DNA from: Symsagittifera roscoffensis
Taxonomy: Eukaryota; Xenacoelomorpha; Acoela; Convolutidae
DNA length: 64,000 nt
Assembly: GCF_963678635.1 (NCBI RefSeq)
Contig: NC_087064.1
Span: forward strand, 68,739,604-68,803,603
Reading direction: 5' to 3'
Shown: positions 42,620 to 54,377 of the stretch, piece by piece
How the letters are laid out: every line of letters begins with the position of its first letter
Position numbering within the stretch: position 1 is the first letter of the stretch
Program-made: the position numbers and the translations under genes
Notes under the pieces: generated by a model
Databases searched by the model: none
What the model was told of the DNA's origin: nothing
The model's input: only the letters and a program-made list of their open reading frames with translations

Positions 42620-45600
42620 TTATCTATCACCATCATGTATAGTTGATGCTTCCAAAATTTTATTCGCCCTTTTATCGTCTGACGATCGGGCATCTACTTG
42701 TTTATACGTACCGTATGATTCAAGTTCGTACCAAGATTTGACCTGCTCTACCAAACTTACATCTTCGATGTTACAATGCAAGCATGTTGAGATCAGGCCG
42801 GTGGAGGTAGGGATTGGACCACTTAAGACCCATCCAATTGGGAGGCGAACGGCGAAAGGTGATTTTTGGCTTTTATCCTGGCAGTATTCCAGAGGACAAA
42901 TGTACTCATAAACATCGTGACCTAAAATCATTTCGACATCAGCGTACCGAAATTCTACTGAATCAATTGGTTCCAAGTGAGAGTATTTCTCTTGCAACCT
43001 ACTAACTTTAATTATATCTGAACCTATGTAAATGTTGTTTTTCACATAAGCACAAACGGTGAACGAATTATCTGGATCAAATTCAGAAGAAACGTTCAAA
43101 TCAACTTGTTCTGAAGTAATATCTTCGAAACAATTGACGCCATTGACAGTCAAATCAATTTTTCTACCTGTCAGATTGAGTCTGCGAGCGAGTTCAGGTG
43201 AAATACAAGAGTGACTGCAAGCTGTGTCACATAAAACAAGTGCGGTGATTTCAGAGTCATTTGATGATAATGTGAGATTTATAAGTGGCATCAGTCCTTT
43301 TAGATTCATAAGGGATGTCCCACAAGTATTGTTTTGCGTCGTGGGTCTAAATGGAGTTTGAACTGCGGGATTGGCTGCAGTTGTGTGCGGTGCATAACCA
43401 GATTGGTTATTTGTAGGGAAAACGCGTTCTGCGCCGTGCAGTAACAGTAACACATTATGAGTGCTCTTGCATTGTGGTTTAGGACAAATTTTGGGCTTGG
43501 GACATTTCCTAAACATGTGTTTTCCTTGAAAACAAGAAAAGCAAAGCTTATTTTCAGGGCAAAATTTAGCACGCTGTGTTGGAGTTTTTTCTTTAAAAAC
43601 GCTACATCTAACAATTGAATGCTTGCATTTACAAACTAAACATGGACTATATTGAATATTTGCGTCAAACTTTGCTTGCGAGTTTGCGGCAAATATTTTA
43701 ACATTGGTTTTTGTCCGAATCGAATTATCCTAATTTCTATTGTAATTTGATGAAGGACGCATACGTTTATGCGCTTCAGCTTTATCCTCCAGCCAATGAT
43801 TGAAATCAATTAAAGACGGAGCATACAAACTCCGTTTTAAGGTGTGGAACGACCAAGACTCTTTCATTTTAGGTGAGAGCTTCTCTATTGCTTTATCGAG
43901 AAGTGTTGCACTTTCAAGATCTGCGTTGTAGTGTAAAGATTTGAACACTCCAGCTATGCTTGCTATCATAGATGCAAAACTTATGATGCTGTCGGAACTA
44001 TGCATCTTAACGGGCGGTGAATTATAAAGTTTGTCCAGATATGCACGTATTATTATTTGAGGTTGGCCAAATTTTCTCTCAAGTTTCAGGAGAGCATCTT
44101 TGTACATCGTACCACTATAGGAAAACTCAGCTATAGCAGTCTCATCTTTATCTTTGGCTAATGATTTAAGGTAGTGCAGCTTAACATCATCTGACAAGTT
44201 TTGAGAGTCCACAGCACTTCGGAATTGTCCAATCCATTCAAACCACTGAAGTGGACAGCCACCGTATTTCCTAAGGTTCCACGGTGGTAATGGATCCTTA
44301 CGGTTGAAAGTTAGTATTTCCTTTAAATCTTCAAGGGTTACTGCAGTAGGTGGTGGTTGAACTGAGGTTGAAGCGAAATTGTGTGGCTGAGGAACAAATG
44401 ATGTCGGATAAGCTAAGGCACTATGTGGATAGCTGGGGACTTGAGACAACTGCTGTGTTGACACTTGCGCTTGGTTATTGTAAAATACTGTCCCTCCAAC
44501 AGTGCACGGGTATTGTGAAAGTGGTGGTTGCACTATTGGTGTGACAGTTTGAACGGTATTTAACGCCTGGGGTACTGTAGAATCTGATGAGGTAAATGGC
44601 GCGGTGGTTGGAGGTGCCATTCTCCAGTTATTCATATTGGGTATATAACGAACTGGATGTGGATGGTTGAAGGATGGTTGAATTGTTGAAACACGAATGG
44701 AGTTATTAATACTCGCTGGTGGAGCAGTAATAGGAATCAGGTTCACCGGCTGGGTTGCCGTATTGACTGTTGTATTAATTGGGACAGAAGCATGTAATGT
44801 GGGGACCATTGCTGCTGGCATACGTGGAATGAAAGGAAGCGGGGGCGAGGATGGGGGCGGGGGTGGTGGCGGCGGCGGTGGGAGAGGTTGAGAAGGAATC
44901 TTCAAATTATGAACGGTAGATGATACCACCGATTGTAATGGTAGGCAAACGCTTGGGTTGCTACTGGATGGAAAAAGGTAGACGTTTATTAGATCAACCG
45001 TGCTTGGTGGTAGAGACGAAGAAACCAAATTGGCGATGCCCGGAGATTGAGGTTATTGTCGGGGAACAATGGTTATAGTTGATGCAAGTTCCGACGAATG
45101 TGTATCTAGTGCTTCATCTACCCAATCTTTTGTTCGAGTTTCAGCGACAATTTGTTGTGTTCTACTCGAAGGCAGATTGGTTTTTTTGATGTCAGTATCA
45201 ATGTCCGAATCATGATCCATTAACTCTGTTTCAACTACTTTGGCCTCATTGAGCTTTCGTTTGCTCTCCTCAACAAGTGTCTCAAGAGCCAGTTCGTTTT
45301 CTTTTTCGTTTAGGCGGATACCTGTTTCATTTTGTCGCTCGATTTCAAGACGTCGCAATTTTGCTATTTCGAGTTCGCGTTTGCGCTGAATGGAAGTCAT
45401 TGAAGACGGTCTAGAGTGCAGGGAACTATATCGGGTGGACCGGCTGACAGTTGAAGCAGCTCGCGATGCTTGCGGGTCAGCATCTCCAGTCTCTGGAAAC
45501 AAAGTTTTCGCCATTTCCAAGTGTCTAATTGACAATTCCAGCTTTTCATCTCGAGCGCAAGTAATGCTGATCAACCAAGTGTCAAGATCAGCGAGAGCAC

Positions 45601-45715
45601 TGCTAGGTTCTAGCGTTTTTTGAGCAAAAATGCGAAGGTCGTCGTTTTTCCTTATTGCGTTTTCTATTGCTATTTGGCACTGCTGGATAGACCTTTCAAC
45701 TTTGACTACTGTCCT
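42620..45715 (-). pseudogene. Gag and protease, B3
   Basis: 42620-43516 is the protease and linker, truncated after IHDGDR at the B2 junction. The knuckle region follows to 43730. 43730-45028 is a 432-codon gag frame that keeps the DUF1759 domain lost in B1 and B2 (DPLPPWNLRKYGGCPLQWFE, YKDALLKLERKFGQPQ), plus the polyproline linker. 45053-45574 is the coil-rich N-part. At about 45715 gag is cut and joined directly to the end of the extra frame. RT, RNase H and integrase are absent. Confidence 0.8.
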
Positions 45716-45737
45716 TACCTAAGTTTGCCGTATTACT

Positions 45738-46223
45738 TCAGACTATCGAGAAAGACTTTAGTTCAAGGTCAGTTTCTTGGTGAATTGGGAAGTACTGACG
45801 GAGTAAGCGAGTGTCTTTCTGCTCACCTTTAGAGATTATGTCGCCAGTCACGCTTAAAATTAAAATGCCCGTTGAGCAAAGCAAATCGTAGATATTACGA
45901 GTTTCGACTCGTTGACAATATACAATTGCAGCAATATTACTTTTGTAATAAAGCGGAATGTTGCGCAGTTCGAATTCCGTGAGTGCTGTATCGTTGTTAC
46001 TATAGTGCTTGCTGATTGAATTGTTGATCAGGTCGTGCCAGATTATTATATCATTTCTATGGGCTAATTCGCCGTCTAAAAAAGTTTGGGCACGTTTTGA
46101 TTGGTACTTGTGGTTGAGACTTAAACCACCAAGGGCATAACAGTATTGCGATATACGGTTTTGCTCGGCTATACGTAGCGTTTTATGAGCACGAGAGAGC
46201 GAGCTAGTGGCTAATATATACAT
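45738..46223 (-). CDS. Extra reading frame upstream of gag, B3
   Basis: 161 codons starting MYILATSSLSRAHK. It is nearly identical to the B2 copy except for scattered substitutions (ETRNIYDLL for ETPEIYDLL, ISKGEQK for ISKRKQK). The frame stays open although the adjoining gag is destroyed, which mostly reflects recent duplication. The N gap follows 77 bp upstream. Confidence 0.65.
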   Translation of the reverse strand: MYILATSSLSRAHKTLRIAEQNRISQYCYALGGLSLNHKYQSKRAQTFLDGELAHRNDIIIWHDLINNSISKHYSNNDTALTEFELRNIPLYYKSNIAAIVYCQRVETRNIYDLLCSTGILILSVTGDIISKGEQKDTRLLRQYFPIHQETDLELKSFSIV

Positions 46224-46300
46224 TTACGACGGGATTCGGCACGATAAAAAAAATCTGGGGGGAATGAAGTCAACCGGATTTTGAGAATCTCACACCTGCT

Positions 46301-46500
46301 NNNNNNNNNNNNNNNNNNNNNNNNNNNNNNNNNNNNNNNNNNNNNNNNNNNNNNNNNNNNNNNNNNNNNNNNNNNNNNNNNNNNNNNNNNNNNNNNNNNN
46401 NNNNNNNNNNNNNNNNNNNNNNNNNNNNNNNNNNNNNNNNNNNNNNNNNNNNNNNNNNNNNNNNNNNNNNNNNNNNNNNNNNNNNNNNNNNNNNNNNNNN
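46301..46500. other. Assembly gap (200 N)
   Basis: Exactly 200 N at the right end of the family B array, where its 5' LTR would be expected. Confidence 0.95.
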
Positions 46501-47563
46501 TGATCATGTAAAATCAGATCTGAAGCTTACCTGAGACAGGCCTGATCATACCTGGGCCAGACCTGATCATACCTGAATTTTTCCACGGTTATCATATCTG
46601 TACATGTCTGGTTCAGACATGTACAGCGAAAAAAGAGACATGCCACAGGACTGATACAGATCTGAAATTTGTATGAATTTTCGATGTACAGATTTGAATT
46701 TTGCTACAATTTTTGGTACGGGTAGTGTAACGAGGTGGTTTTATGAGGTTAAAGAACGAGACCAAATATGTTTGTCGTGGCATTATTAGTCTGTAAGTAA
46801 ATTTTCATAACAATCGGAAAATGTGGTCAACAAATTTACATTTATAAATTTGCAGGTGGGTGGGGGGAAAGAGCCTTTAAAACTTCTCAGTGTGAACAGG
46901 TGAACAAATTTTCACAACATTTTTTCAATTGCAAAATGCCGTATCAATTCTTGAACAGTTTTATTTTGAAATTTTACGAGGGGCTGGGAAACTGGAAAAG
47001 AGCCAATATCTTCAACGCAAAATTATTTTATCTGAAACTTCCAGCCTTGAAACATTAAACCACAATTTTATCAGATTATCAGGGCATTATCTAGATCTCT
47101 CTAAAATGTCTTTTTTCATCAAGTTAAATTTCAGTCCTTATTAACAGGCCACTTTTCCCCTTGTCACTTCTCACCCTAAACTAATTGTAATAATCAAAAT
47201 TAACCTCAATAATGTTTCTAAATCAAGTGAATTAGTGTCGAACGAAGCTTAGAAGACTGATTAGTTTTACTTCCTTACCTTACTAAACCCTGATTGGAAA
47301 AAATTGAAAGGTTTTTCTCGAAAAGTGTCTGTTAGCGCCTGTATTTGAAATATACTGAACCACATGGAGTAAATCACAGTTCTCCAAACTTTTTGATCAC
47401 ACAATACTACTTTAGAGAAAAAAGCTTGCAAAGACCGATTCAAATTTTCCCGTCCTTTGAACACAAGTTTCCGCACTATCTCTCAAATCTCACACATTGG
47501 AAACTTTAATGAGATTTCCTATTAAAATTCAAGCTTTCTAAAAACAGCAATATAAATAAACCA
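46501..47563. other. Repeat-rich spacer, no gene
   Basis: 46540-46580 repeats the motif CCTGATCATACCTG. 46599-46625 is a 12-bp perfect hairpin. 46720-46876 is a subfamily 2 MITE fragment ending GGGGGGAAAGAGCC. 46885-47003 is a subfamily 1 MITE fragment ending CTGGAAAAGAGCC. The remainder to 47563 has no supported frame. Confidence 0.6.
46599..46625. repeat. Perfect hairpin
   Basis: TGTACATGTCTG, loop GTT, CAGACATGTACA: 12-bp perfect arms. Confidence 0.85.
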
Positions 47564-47760
47564 ATGAAAGCTTTTTCCTCTTTTTTATCTACGCCCTCAA
47601 TTTCTAATATTTTTTGGTGATGAAAGAAGCTTCCGGTACGTGATGTCTGCCGGTCTGGGATTCAATTTCTGAAACTTTCCACTGGTAATGCACCAACAAG
47701 ATTTTGCCAGTGTACATCAAAGTGGCCTATATCAAATGATTCAACCTCGAAGTTCGAAAT
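47564..47760 (+). pseudogene. Decayed first exon of a C-type lectin
   Basis: Aligns with exon 1 of the lectin gene at 25569. It starts ATGAAAG downstream of TATAAATAAA. Its end (GTGGCCTATATCAAATGATT followed by CAACCTCGAAG) matches the lectin's GCCTATATGAAATGCCTCAATCTCGAAAG at about three of four bases. Stop codons (TGA at 47618, another TGA in place of a Cys codon) and frame changes make it non-coding. The family A element is inserted a few bases after the former exon end. Confidence 0.5.
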
Positions 47761-47765
47761 GTAGG

Positions 47766-48225
47766 TATTCTGGCCTTTTTTATAACTTTTTTATATAATT
47801 TATAAAAACAGGAAACAGAATCGGTTTGTTTCAAGAGAATCAATTAACGGCGAATTTTAGTAATTTTTATTGCACGGAATTAGCAACAACATTACACGTA
47901 TCAAGTTGAAAACTGTGCTTGTTCATGCCCTTATTTGTGTGATTTATGTGTTTTTTCACAATGAGTTCATACTTAGTTCACGCAGTTTAATTAACAGAAA
48001 CTCAATTGCGAACCAATTTTGAACCGATTAAAATATTAGCATTTTATGTTCTGTCAGGTTCGGCTCAAATAGGATTCTCAAATGAAACGACTTAGGTGAG
48101 AATCGAACCCACGCCGAACTCCCCGGAACGCACTATGTATACGCTGAGCTATATAGCTGGTATTGCTAAGCAACTACACTGGCTTTATACTATACTTTCA
48201 ACTTTAATGCTATGTGGCATTAACA
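47766..48225 (-). repeat. 3' LTR of the 47.8-57.4 kb element
   Basis: 460 bp. The element strand begins TGTTAATGCCACATAG, which encodes the final residues and stop of the polyprotein. The tRNA-like module is at 48089-48172. Confidence 0.85.
48089..48172 (-). other. tRNA-like module in the LTR
   Basis: Same module as 1412-1494: TAGCTCAG, GGGTTCGATTC, the T stem and a displaced GCTTAG able to pair with CTAAG at the 3' end. Confidence 0.6.
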
Positions 48226-49541
48226 TCCTCCTCTCCCGAAGGAGCGAGAACCGGAACGAGCTTAACGAGCGGTCGAGTGTAGTTTCCGGAAATGGTCCTT
48301 AGGTTTGCGGAGCGGGCGGTGTTGTCTTTGCCGTAGTTTAGCGACATTATGCGTGCTAGTGGGTAGTGGCCCCTAGGGCTAGTGGATTCAACCAAGGGAA
48401 GGCAAAGTCAGTCGAAACTGCAGTGCACGAAAAATTGGAAGAGACCTCTAAACCCTCGTTTAGATCGTAGACCGGACCATCCAGGCGAATTTTTTCAGTA
48501 ACTTCCCTATTTGGATTGAAAGGCCAATCAGAAGTCTTCAAAAACGAAGGGCCGTTTACGCAACTGCTTTGCTTGAGGGAGTCAGCAGTAATACCTCTAG
48601 TTTCGGGTGTCAGCGGGGTTGTCTCCACTCAAAACATGGAACCATTGGTAAATTGATGTTGACTCCAGAATCTCGGCTACTCGATTGGCTACAAACACGG
48701 GCTGTTTGCTTGTCGAGTTCAACCACTGAAGGACTGTTGTGCTGTCAGTCCACATGAACACTTTGGAAAAACTCAGTGTCAGAGCTTTCTCGATATCATC
48801 CTTCAGGCGACTGGCAAGAAGCGCAGCCTGAAGTTCAAACTTCAGAATTGAAAGCATCTTCATCGGGGCTACTCTTGCTTTACCGAAAACAAACGCTAGT
48901 TGACATTTGGAACAGGCATTTTTCTGAGCTCGAAGGAATGCTATAGAACAGAAAACGCCCAATGAGCTATCACCGAACATGTGCAGCTCAACCTCATCTA
49001 CTGAGAAGTCAAAGTAGCAACGAGGTATTTTGAGCTGCCTTAAAACTGGCAAGCCAGAGTGCCATTCAGTGAATCTGCGGCACAACTCAATTGGCAGTGG
49101 GTCGTCCCACTGTTGGCCACTCAACCTCCAGATATTTTTCAGTAGCAAACGTGCGCGTACGGTATACGGGGCGACAAGACCTATGGGGTCGAAGACGGAG
49201 GACACAAAACTAAGGACCGATCGCTGCGTAACAGAGTCTTTGAGTTCGCGGTTGACACCTCTGCTCACAACCAACGTATCGGTGACGTAGTCCCATTTGA
49301 GACCGAGAACATGCGATGGGGTTTCCGGATTAATCGCAGCGGTAATAATATCCTTACTGTTGTTAGCGCTGGACTTAGGGGGATTTAGTTTCGAAGACAA
49401 ATTGGGAACGTTGCTAATAAATTTTGTAAGATTAAACCCACCCAGCTTAAGCAGTTCAACTAAACTGCGACTTAACATTAAAGCAGTTTCTGGGTTTTTC
49501 ACAGACCCAAGGTAGTCATCCATGTAAAAATTGTTTAGCAC
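48207..49541 (-). pseudogene. RT, RNase H and polyprotein end, integrase deleted
   Basis: 48597-49541 is a 314-codon frame starting at FYMDDYLGSVKNPETALMLS. It continues through VVSRGVNRELKD, SSVFDPIGLVAPYTVRARLL and FMWTDSTTVLQWL. A shifted frame (48356-48628) has TRGITADSLKQSS. Near 48395 the sequence jumps straight to the final ~60 codons (SPRGHYPLARIMSLNYGKD to EDVNAT-stop). The whole integrase core and its zinc-binding region are therefore missing, and the element could not integrate with its own enzyme. Confidence 0.85.
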
Positions 49542-49602
49542 GCCGTAAGCGACATCGGGCTAACTATCTTGGTTATCGACGGCTGTTCGGCAAAGAGCAT
49601 AG

Positions 49603-50817
49603 TTAGCACATGTCGGAGAATCTTTCGCTCCAAATATATGCCTTGTATATTGAAATACACTCACATCTGATGTGGGGTCCTCCCGCCACAAAAAAACGCA
49701 AGGAAAGTTGATCGCTTTCTAGTAAGCCGACCTGCATAAACATGCCTTCGATATCTGCAGAAATTGCGTATTTGTGTTCTCGGAAGCGCATTAAAACGAA
49801 TAAAAGGTTCTGAAGCAGATTGGGGCCGACGAGAAGGGAGTTATTCAGTGAATTGCCGTGAAACCTAGAAGCACCGTTTAAAACGCGCCGAACTTTGCCG
49901 GGTTTGTTCGGATTTAAAACTGGGTGGTGCGTTACGTGCCATTCTCTGTCTAAACGGTTTTTTGAGTCGTGAGGGCTAACCGGGATTACGTAACCCTTCT
50001 CGACATCACTTCGGATATCTGATGCGTATTGAGTTTTCAGGTTCAAATATTTCTCTAGACGCTTTTCAAGAGACTTAAACTGGACCAACGAAGCGTAATA
50101 TTTGTGGGGAAGATGAATGTTGTCATCAGCCCAGAGCATTCCGACAACATAACGGCTGCCATCATGAATCGTGGTAGAGTCAAGAATTTTTTGTGCACGT
50201 TTATCAGCCGAGGAACGGGGATCAGCTTGTTTAAACGTGCCATACGACTCTAGCTCGTACCATTTCTTCACTTGGTCAGCAAGTGCTACGTCTTCAACAT
50301 TGCACTTGAAAGTGGTGGCTCGAACACAAATTGGTGATGGAAGTGGGCCACTGAGAAACCAGCCAATGAGCATACGGACAGCGACAGGAGTGTTTTGATT
50401 TCGTCCTTGGAAGTCTTCGAGAGGCTTGATTGCATGAAAGACATCCTGCCCTAATATCATCTCAACGTCGGAATAGTTGTAGACAATAGGTTTAATTGGC
50501 TGCAGATGTGGAAACCTGTCTTGGAGAATGGTAATGTCAATGGTTTTGGAACCAACGCTCAAACTGTCTTTCACAAACGGCGTAACCCTTAACGAATATT
50601 CATTGTGGTCGAATTTGGCAAAAACGTTCACTTCGACTTGTTGTGTGGGAACGGATTCCGTCAAATTGAAGCCGTTTACCAGAATATCTAGCTTTTGGCC
50701 AGTTAAATTTAAACGCTGTGCTAGGCCCGCCGAGACCCATGAGTGGGTACAACAGGAATCGCACATTACAAGAGCAGTGGTCACATCTGTGTTTGAACTT
50801 ATTTCCATTTGAAGCAC
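49603..50817 (-). pseudogene. Protease and RT N-part
   Basis: A 404-codon frame with the retropepsin start (MCDSCCTHSWVSAGLAQRLN), the linker (YSDVEMILGQDVFHAIKPLE), and RT motifs (DREWHVTHHPVLNPNKPGKV, SADIEGMFMQVGLLESDQLS, FFVAGGPHIRCE). It is the best preserved family A copy of this region. It ends in a frameshift (IYKAYIWSERFSDMC) just before the FxARDSPTC-type motif, readable next door in another frame. Confidence 0.85.
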
Positions 50818-51744
50818 AGGAAGAGTCCCGTTAGTTTCTTGTAAGACGGCGAACCGGCTACATTCGATGACGAAGTTTGCGGCTTATTCCGGTTCGGCGG
50901 GGTGGTACTGTTTGAATTCGAATGGCTTGCATTATTGCTATTGTTTAACTCTTTGTTTGCAGACCTTACGCTGAAAACTTTCTCAGCACCAGGAGAATTG
51001 AGCTCGTTGAGTTTGGGTCTTTTCCTTAAACACAGAACAACTCCAGAGTGGGTGTTTACCCTTGCACTGGAGGCACGGAGCATAAAATGGTTTTTCAACT
51101 TTTGAAGCAGCGGCAAAAACTTTTGTAGGTGGTTTATGGAAACCAGTCTTTGGAGTCTCTTCAGGTCGTGACTTATTCTGACTCACACGCATAAGTTCAT
51201 GTGCCTCAGCCTTGTCGCGGAGCCAATCATTAAAATCTAAAACGATTGGCTGTCTCCAACATTTTTTTACAGAGTGGAGAGACGATGACTCTTTCATATT
51301 TGGAGGCAATTTTGAGATAACTTGATTCGAAACGGATGTACTCTTCAAGTCGTACTCATATCCTAACGGTTTTAAAACAGCGACAAGGCTGGATATACAG
51401 GAAGCGAAAATGATGATGCTTTCTGAATTGTGCATTTTGTGAGGTGGAAAATTCGAAAGTTTTTCAAGATGAGCTGCCACAATCGTCTGTGGTTGTCCAG
51501 ATTTCCTCTCTAGAGTTTTCAAAGCGTCCTTGTAGAATACTCCACTGTAAGCGAATTCGGCAATTGCATTCTTCGCTTTGCCTGAAACGAGAGTTTTGAG
51601 ATATGTCAGTTTGACATCATCACTTAAAACTTTTGCATCGATTGCACTTTTGAACTGACCAAACCATTCAGGCCACTGCAATGGATTTCCGTCGAAACAA
51701 GACAATTTCCATTCAGGCAAGGGACCTTTCTGGCTCAGTGTCAA
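50799..51744 (-). pseudogene. Gag DUF1759 and knuckle region
   Basis: 50983-51744 carries DUF1759 (GPLPEWKLSCFDGNPLQWPE, YKDALKTLERKSGQPQ), then the segment to the first knuckle (CLQCKGKHPLWSC), which A1-A3 have lost. 50799-51116 joins this to the protease region, skipping the second knuckle (CFACFQ) by a deletion at about 50995. Two separate deletions in different lineages thus affect adjacent parts of gag. Confidence 0.8.
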
Positions 51745-51804
51745 GATTTCAGCTAGATCTTGATTTTTGATTGGTTTACTGCCCGAGGACGTAAATGAGC
51801 CATA

Positions 51805-53120
51805 TTATTTGTTCTCATTTGTATAAGGCGCCATCAGCGGTTTTGAATAGATAGCGGCGTCTAAAGCTTTAGGATCACCGACATAAAAAGTTGTTCCTCC
51901 GCTAGAGAACGGTTGAACATTCGATGACTGTGTGACATAATATGATTTAGGGGAGAAGGTGACTGTTGGAGGATTGAGAGGACCAACGTTAGTTGGTAAA
52001 AGCGGTTGGTACACAAAATTTGCGGAATTACTTGGAAAAAAGGTTTGTTGAGCAATGAGCATTGAGCTCGTCGGGATATTAGAACGATGAAAACTACTAT
52101 GCATCAAAGAGTTGTAGTTGTATAGGTTGGTCAAAGGTAGCTGTTCCTGTGGCTCATACATACTGTTTACATTTGGATTTGGCAAGCTGACACTTGTATT
52201 TGATGTATGAGGGACGTTAACACTCTGTGAGTTTATACACGTGGTTTCGAAATAATTAGCAAATGGATGAGAGCTATTAATCATCGTCAGATTTCTACTA
52301 AAAGGCGGTTCAATACTTGAAAATGACAAGAACTCGGAAGCTGGATCCAGATTGACACTTTGGACTGGCGCCACGGGCTGAACTATCTCTTGAGTTGGGA
52401 ATTGAGTGTTCACCCAACTTCTTGTCCTGTCTTCCTCCGTTTGGTTCTCCTGAACGGCCATTGCCAATTTCGATCTGCTACGACGAAGTTCACAAATTTC
52501 AGAGGCGTCTTTCAGATATTCAGCCTCTTCGATAGTTGCTTCAGCTAGCTTTTGACGGCTTTCCTCTACAACCACATCAACATCAAGTTGACCCTTCATC
52601 GACTGAATCTGGATCTCTTGCTTTTTCAAACGAAGCTCAGCCTCTACTTGGCGTTCAACTTCCTCGCGTCTAATTTTTGCAAGGGCTGCCTCTCTTTGAC
52701 GGTCATTGATGCCATCTTAGAACGCTGTGAAAGGGGTTTCTTGGAACGGACGGATTCGCTTGGCGTTGGGGTTCGTGCAGTTGCTACCTGGTCCTCTTGA
52801 TGTTTAATTTGAAAGTAATTTTTAGCTAGACCTAATACATCGTCATTTTTTGCAGTGATAGATCCTAGGTAAAACTCAAGTTGATTTATTGTTTCAGCAG
52901 CGTTGTTGCTGTGCATAGAAAAAGATTTAAGCTCATCATTTTTCTCTATAATTTTTTGTAAGCAAATGCTCGATTTTTCTATGTACGTTTCAATTTTAGC
53001 TGGTCTATCATTCGCAGTTATGTATTCCGTAATTTTGGCATGGTAATCGGAAAGATTTGTTTCAAACTCTTTCCTGGCAAGATAAATTTTGTTTAGCTTC
53101 TGGCCGAGATCAAGCTCCAT
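51805..53120 (-). pseudogene. Gag N-terminal region
   Basis: 52644-53120 starts at ATG 53120 with MELDLGQKLNKIYLARKEFE. This is the only family A start codon still reading ATG besides its duplicate at 55255. It continues as a helical segment to SERRRE-type repeats. 51805-52629 continues in another frame with the coil and the N/P/S-rich linker. A deletion near 52700 (ACGGTCATTG) breaks the frame. Confidence 0.8.
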
Positions 53121-54377
53121 TTTGAATTATTTGTTTTTAAATAAGAGCAAAAAAACAGTGTCGGTTGACGGAATCAAACTAGAGTCAATTTAAGTAGCCG
53201 CGTCCTATACCGAACGAGAGGATCCTCACAAGACCCCTACAATTCTCGTTGCCTACGGAATAGAAGGACAACAAACTACAAGATTGAAAATAAAGATGAA
53301 ATTAACTAATGAAAAAAAAACCAAATCAAGATTTATAATGCCTAAAAAATGTTAAATATTCTTCGACTGTTATCATTTGTGAAATCTTTTGCTTATCTGC
53401 TCCACACGATTGACGGTTTAAACGGTTGAACGGGCGAGACGAAAACGGTGTTTTCCAATTTTGCTCTAAATTCGGGCAAAAAAAAAGAAATTTTTTTCAC
53501 TGAAAGTTTTGGGAAAAGTTGGAATAACCTTTTTTTTCGAGAATTTCTTTTTTTTTTGAAAATTTTTATTTATTTATTTTTTTTTGCGAACATTTTTTGG
53601 AAAATTTTCTGGATTAATTTTTCACAAAATTTTTTAGGTTCGAGACTATCCTGGGGTAATAGGGTATTGGGTATGAACTAGGATTAGGTATCTAGTACGT
53701 TCTTAATCGGTTTGCAATTAACAACATCGTATGTCATTTTATAGCACTGATAATCAAAAAAAGTCGCACTTTTTTTTGGTTAAAAAATTTGCAAAAATTA
53801 GAGTCTAAAAGTTGGTTGAAAGCACAGGTTCGATCTTACAAGTTTTTTGCAGGTAGTTCACCGGGCCTGAGTCCAAACGTACACGAAGATTCCACAAAAA
53901 AAACACTTTCCGCCTTGTGTGATGTCGGCCTCTGGGTTGTCGGCTTTGTTTTGAATAGTGGTGGTTTCCCCGTTTTTAACTTGAGGTCACACGAAATTGT
54001 GGGAGGCTCCTTGATTTGCAGTTTTATTGAATGGTTCCAACAGCCGTGCTAAAGCGCCCAAACGCGGTTTATGCTTGGGTGAAGACAGACTTAGCAGAAT
54101 ATTGCTTATATGTGGGATTAGAATAAACTTCAAAATTCAGCAACTTGGGGCTTCCATTGAGATTATGAAAGCGTTGAGATTCGCTCGATACAAAAACAAT
54201 TCTGCCTAAAGAAGACTTATCGAGGTTTGGTAGAAGAAGAAGGCTGAGATCACATTGGGACAGATAATATTTTTTCCCGAGTCGCGGCACCAAAATATTC
54301 TGGCCTTCTTTAAAACTTTTTTATAACTTATAAAAACGAAACAGAATCGGCTTAATTCAAGAGAATCGGCTTAATTC
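53121..54377 (-). other. First leader copy, extra frame deleted, LTR fragment
   Basis: Family A leader lacking the extra reading frame (junction at about 53400, CTGCTC/CACACGATTG). It ends with the primer-binding-site sequence CCCGAGTCGCGGCACCA (about 54278-54294) and only ~80 bp of LTR (54297-54377). It then joins gag at GGTTTCGAAAT (54378), the right end of the tandem block. Confidence 0.75.

Noticed and set aside
46211-46511. Open frames across the second N gap
   Set aside because: Artefact of the N run. Only the flanking edges have sequence.
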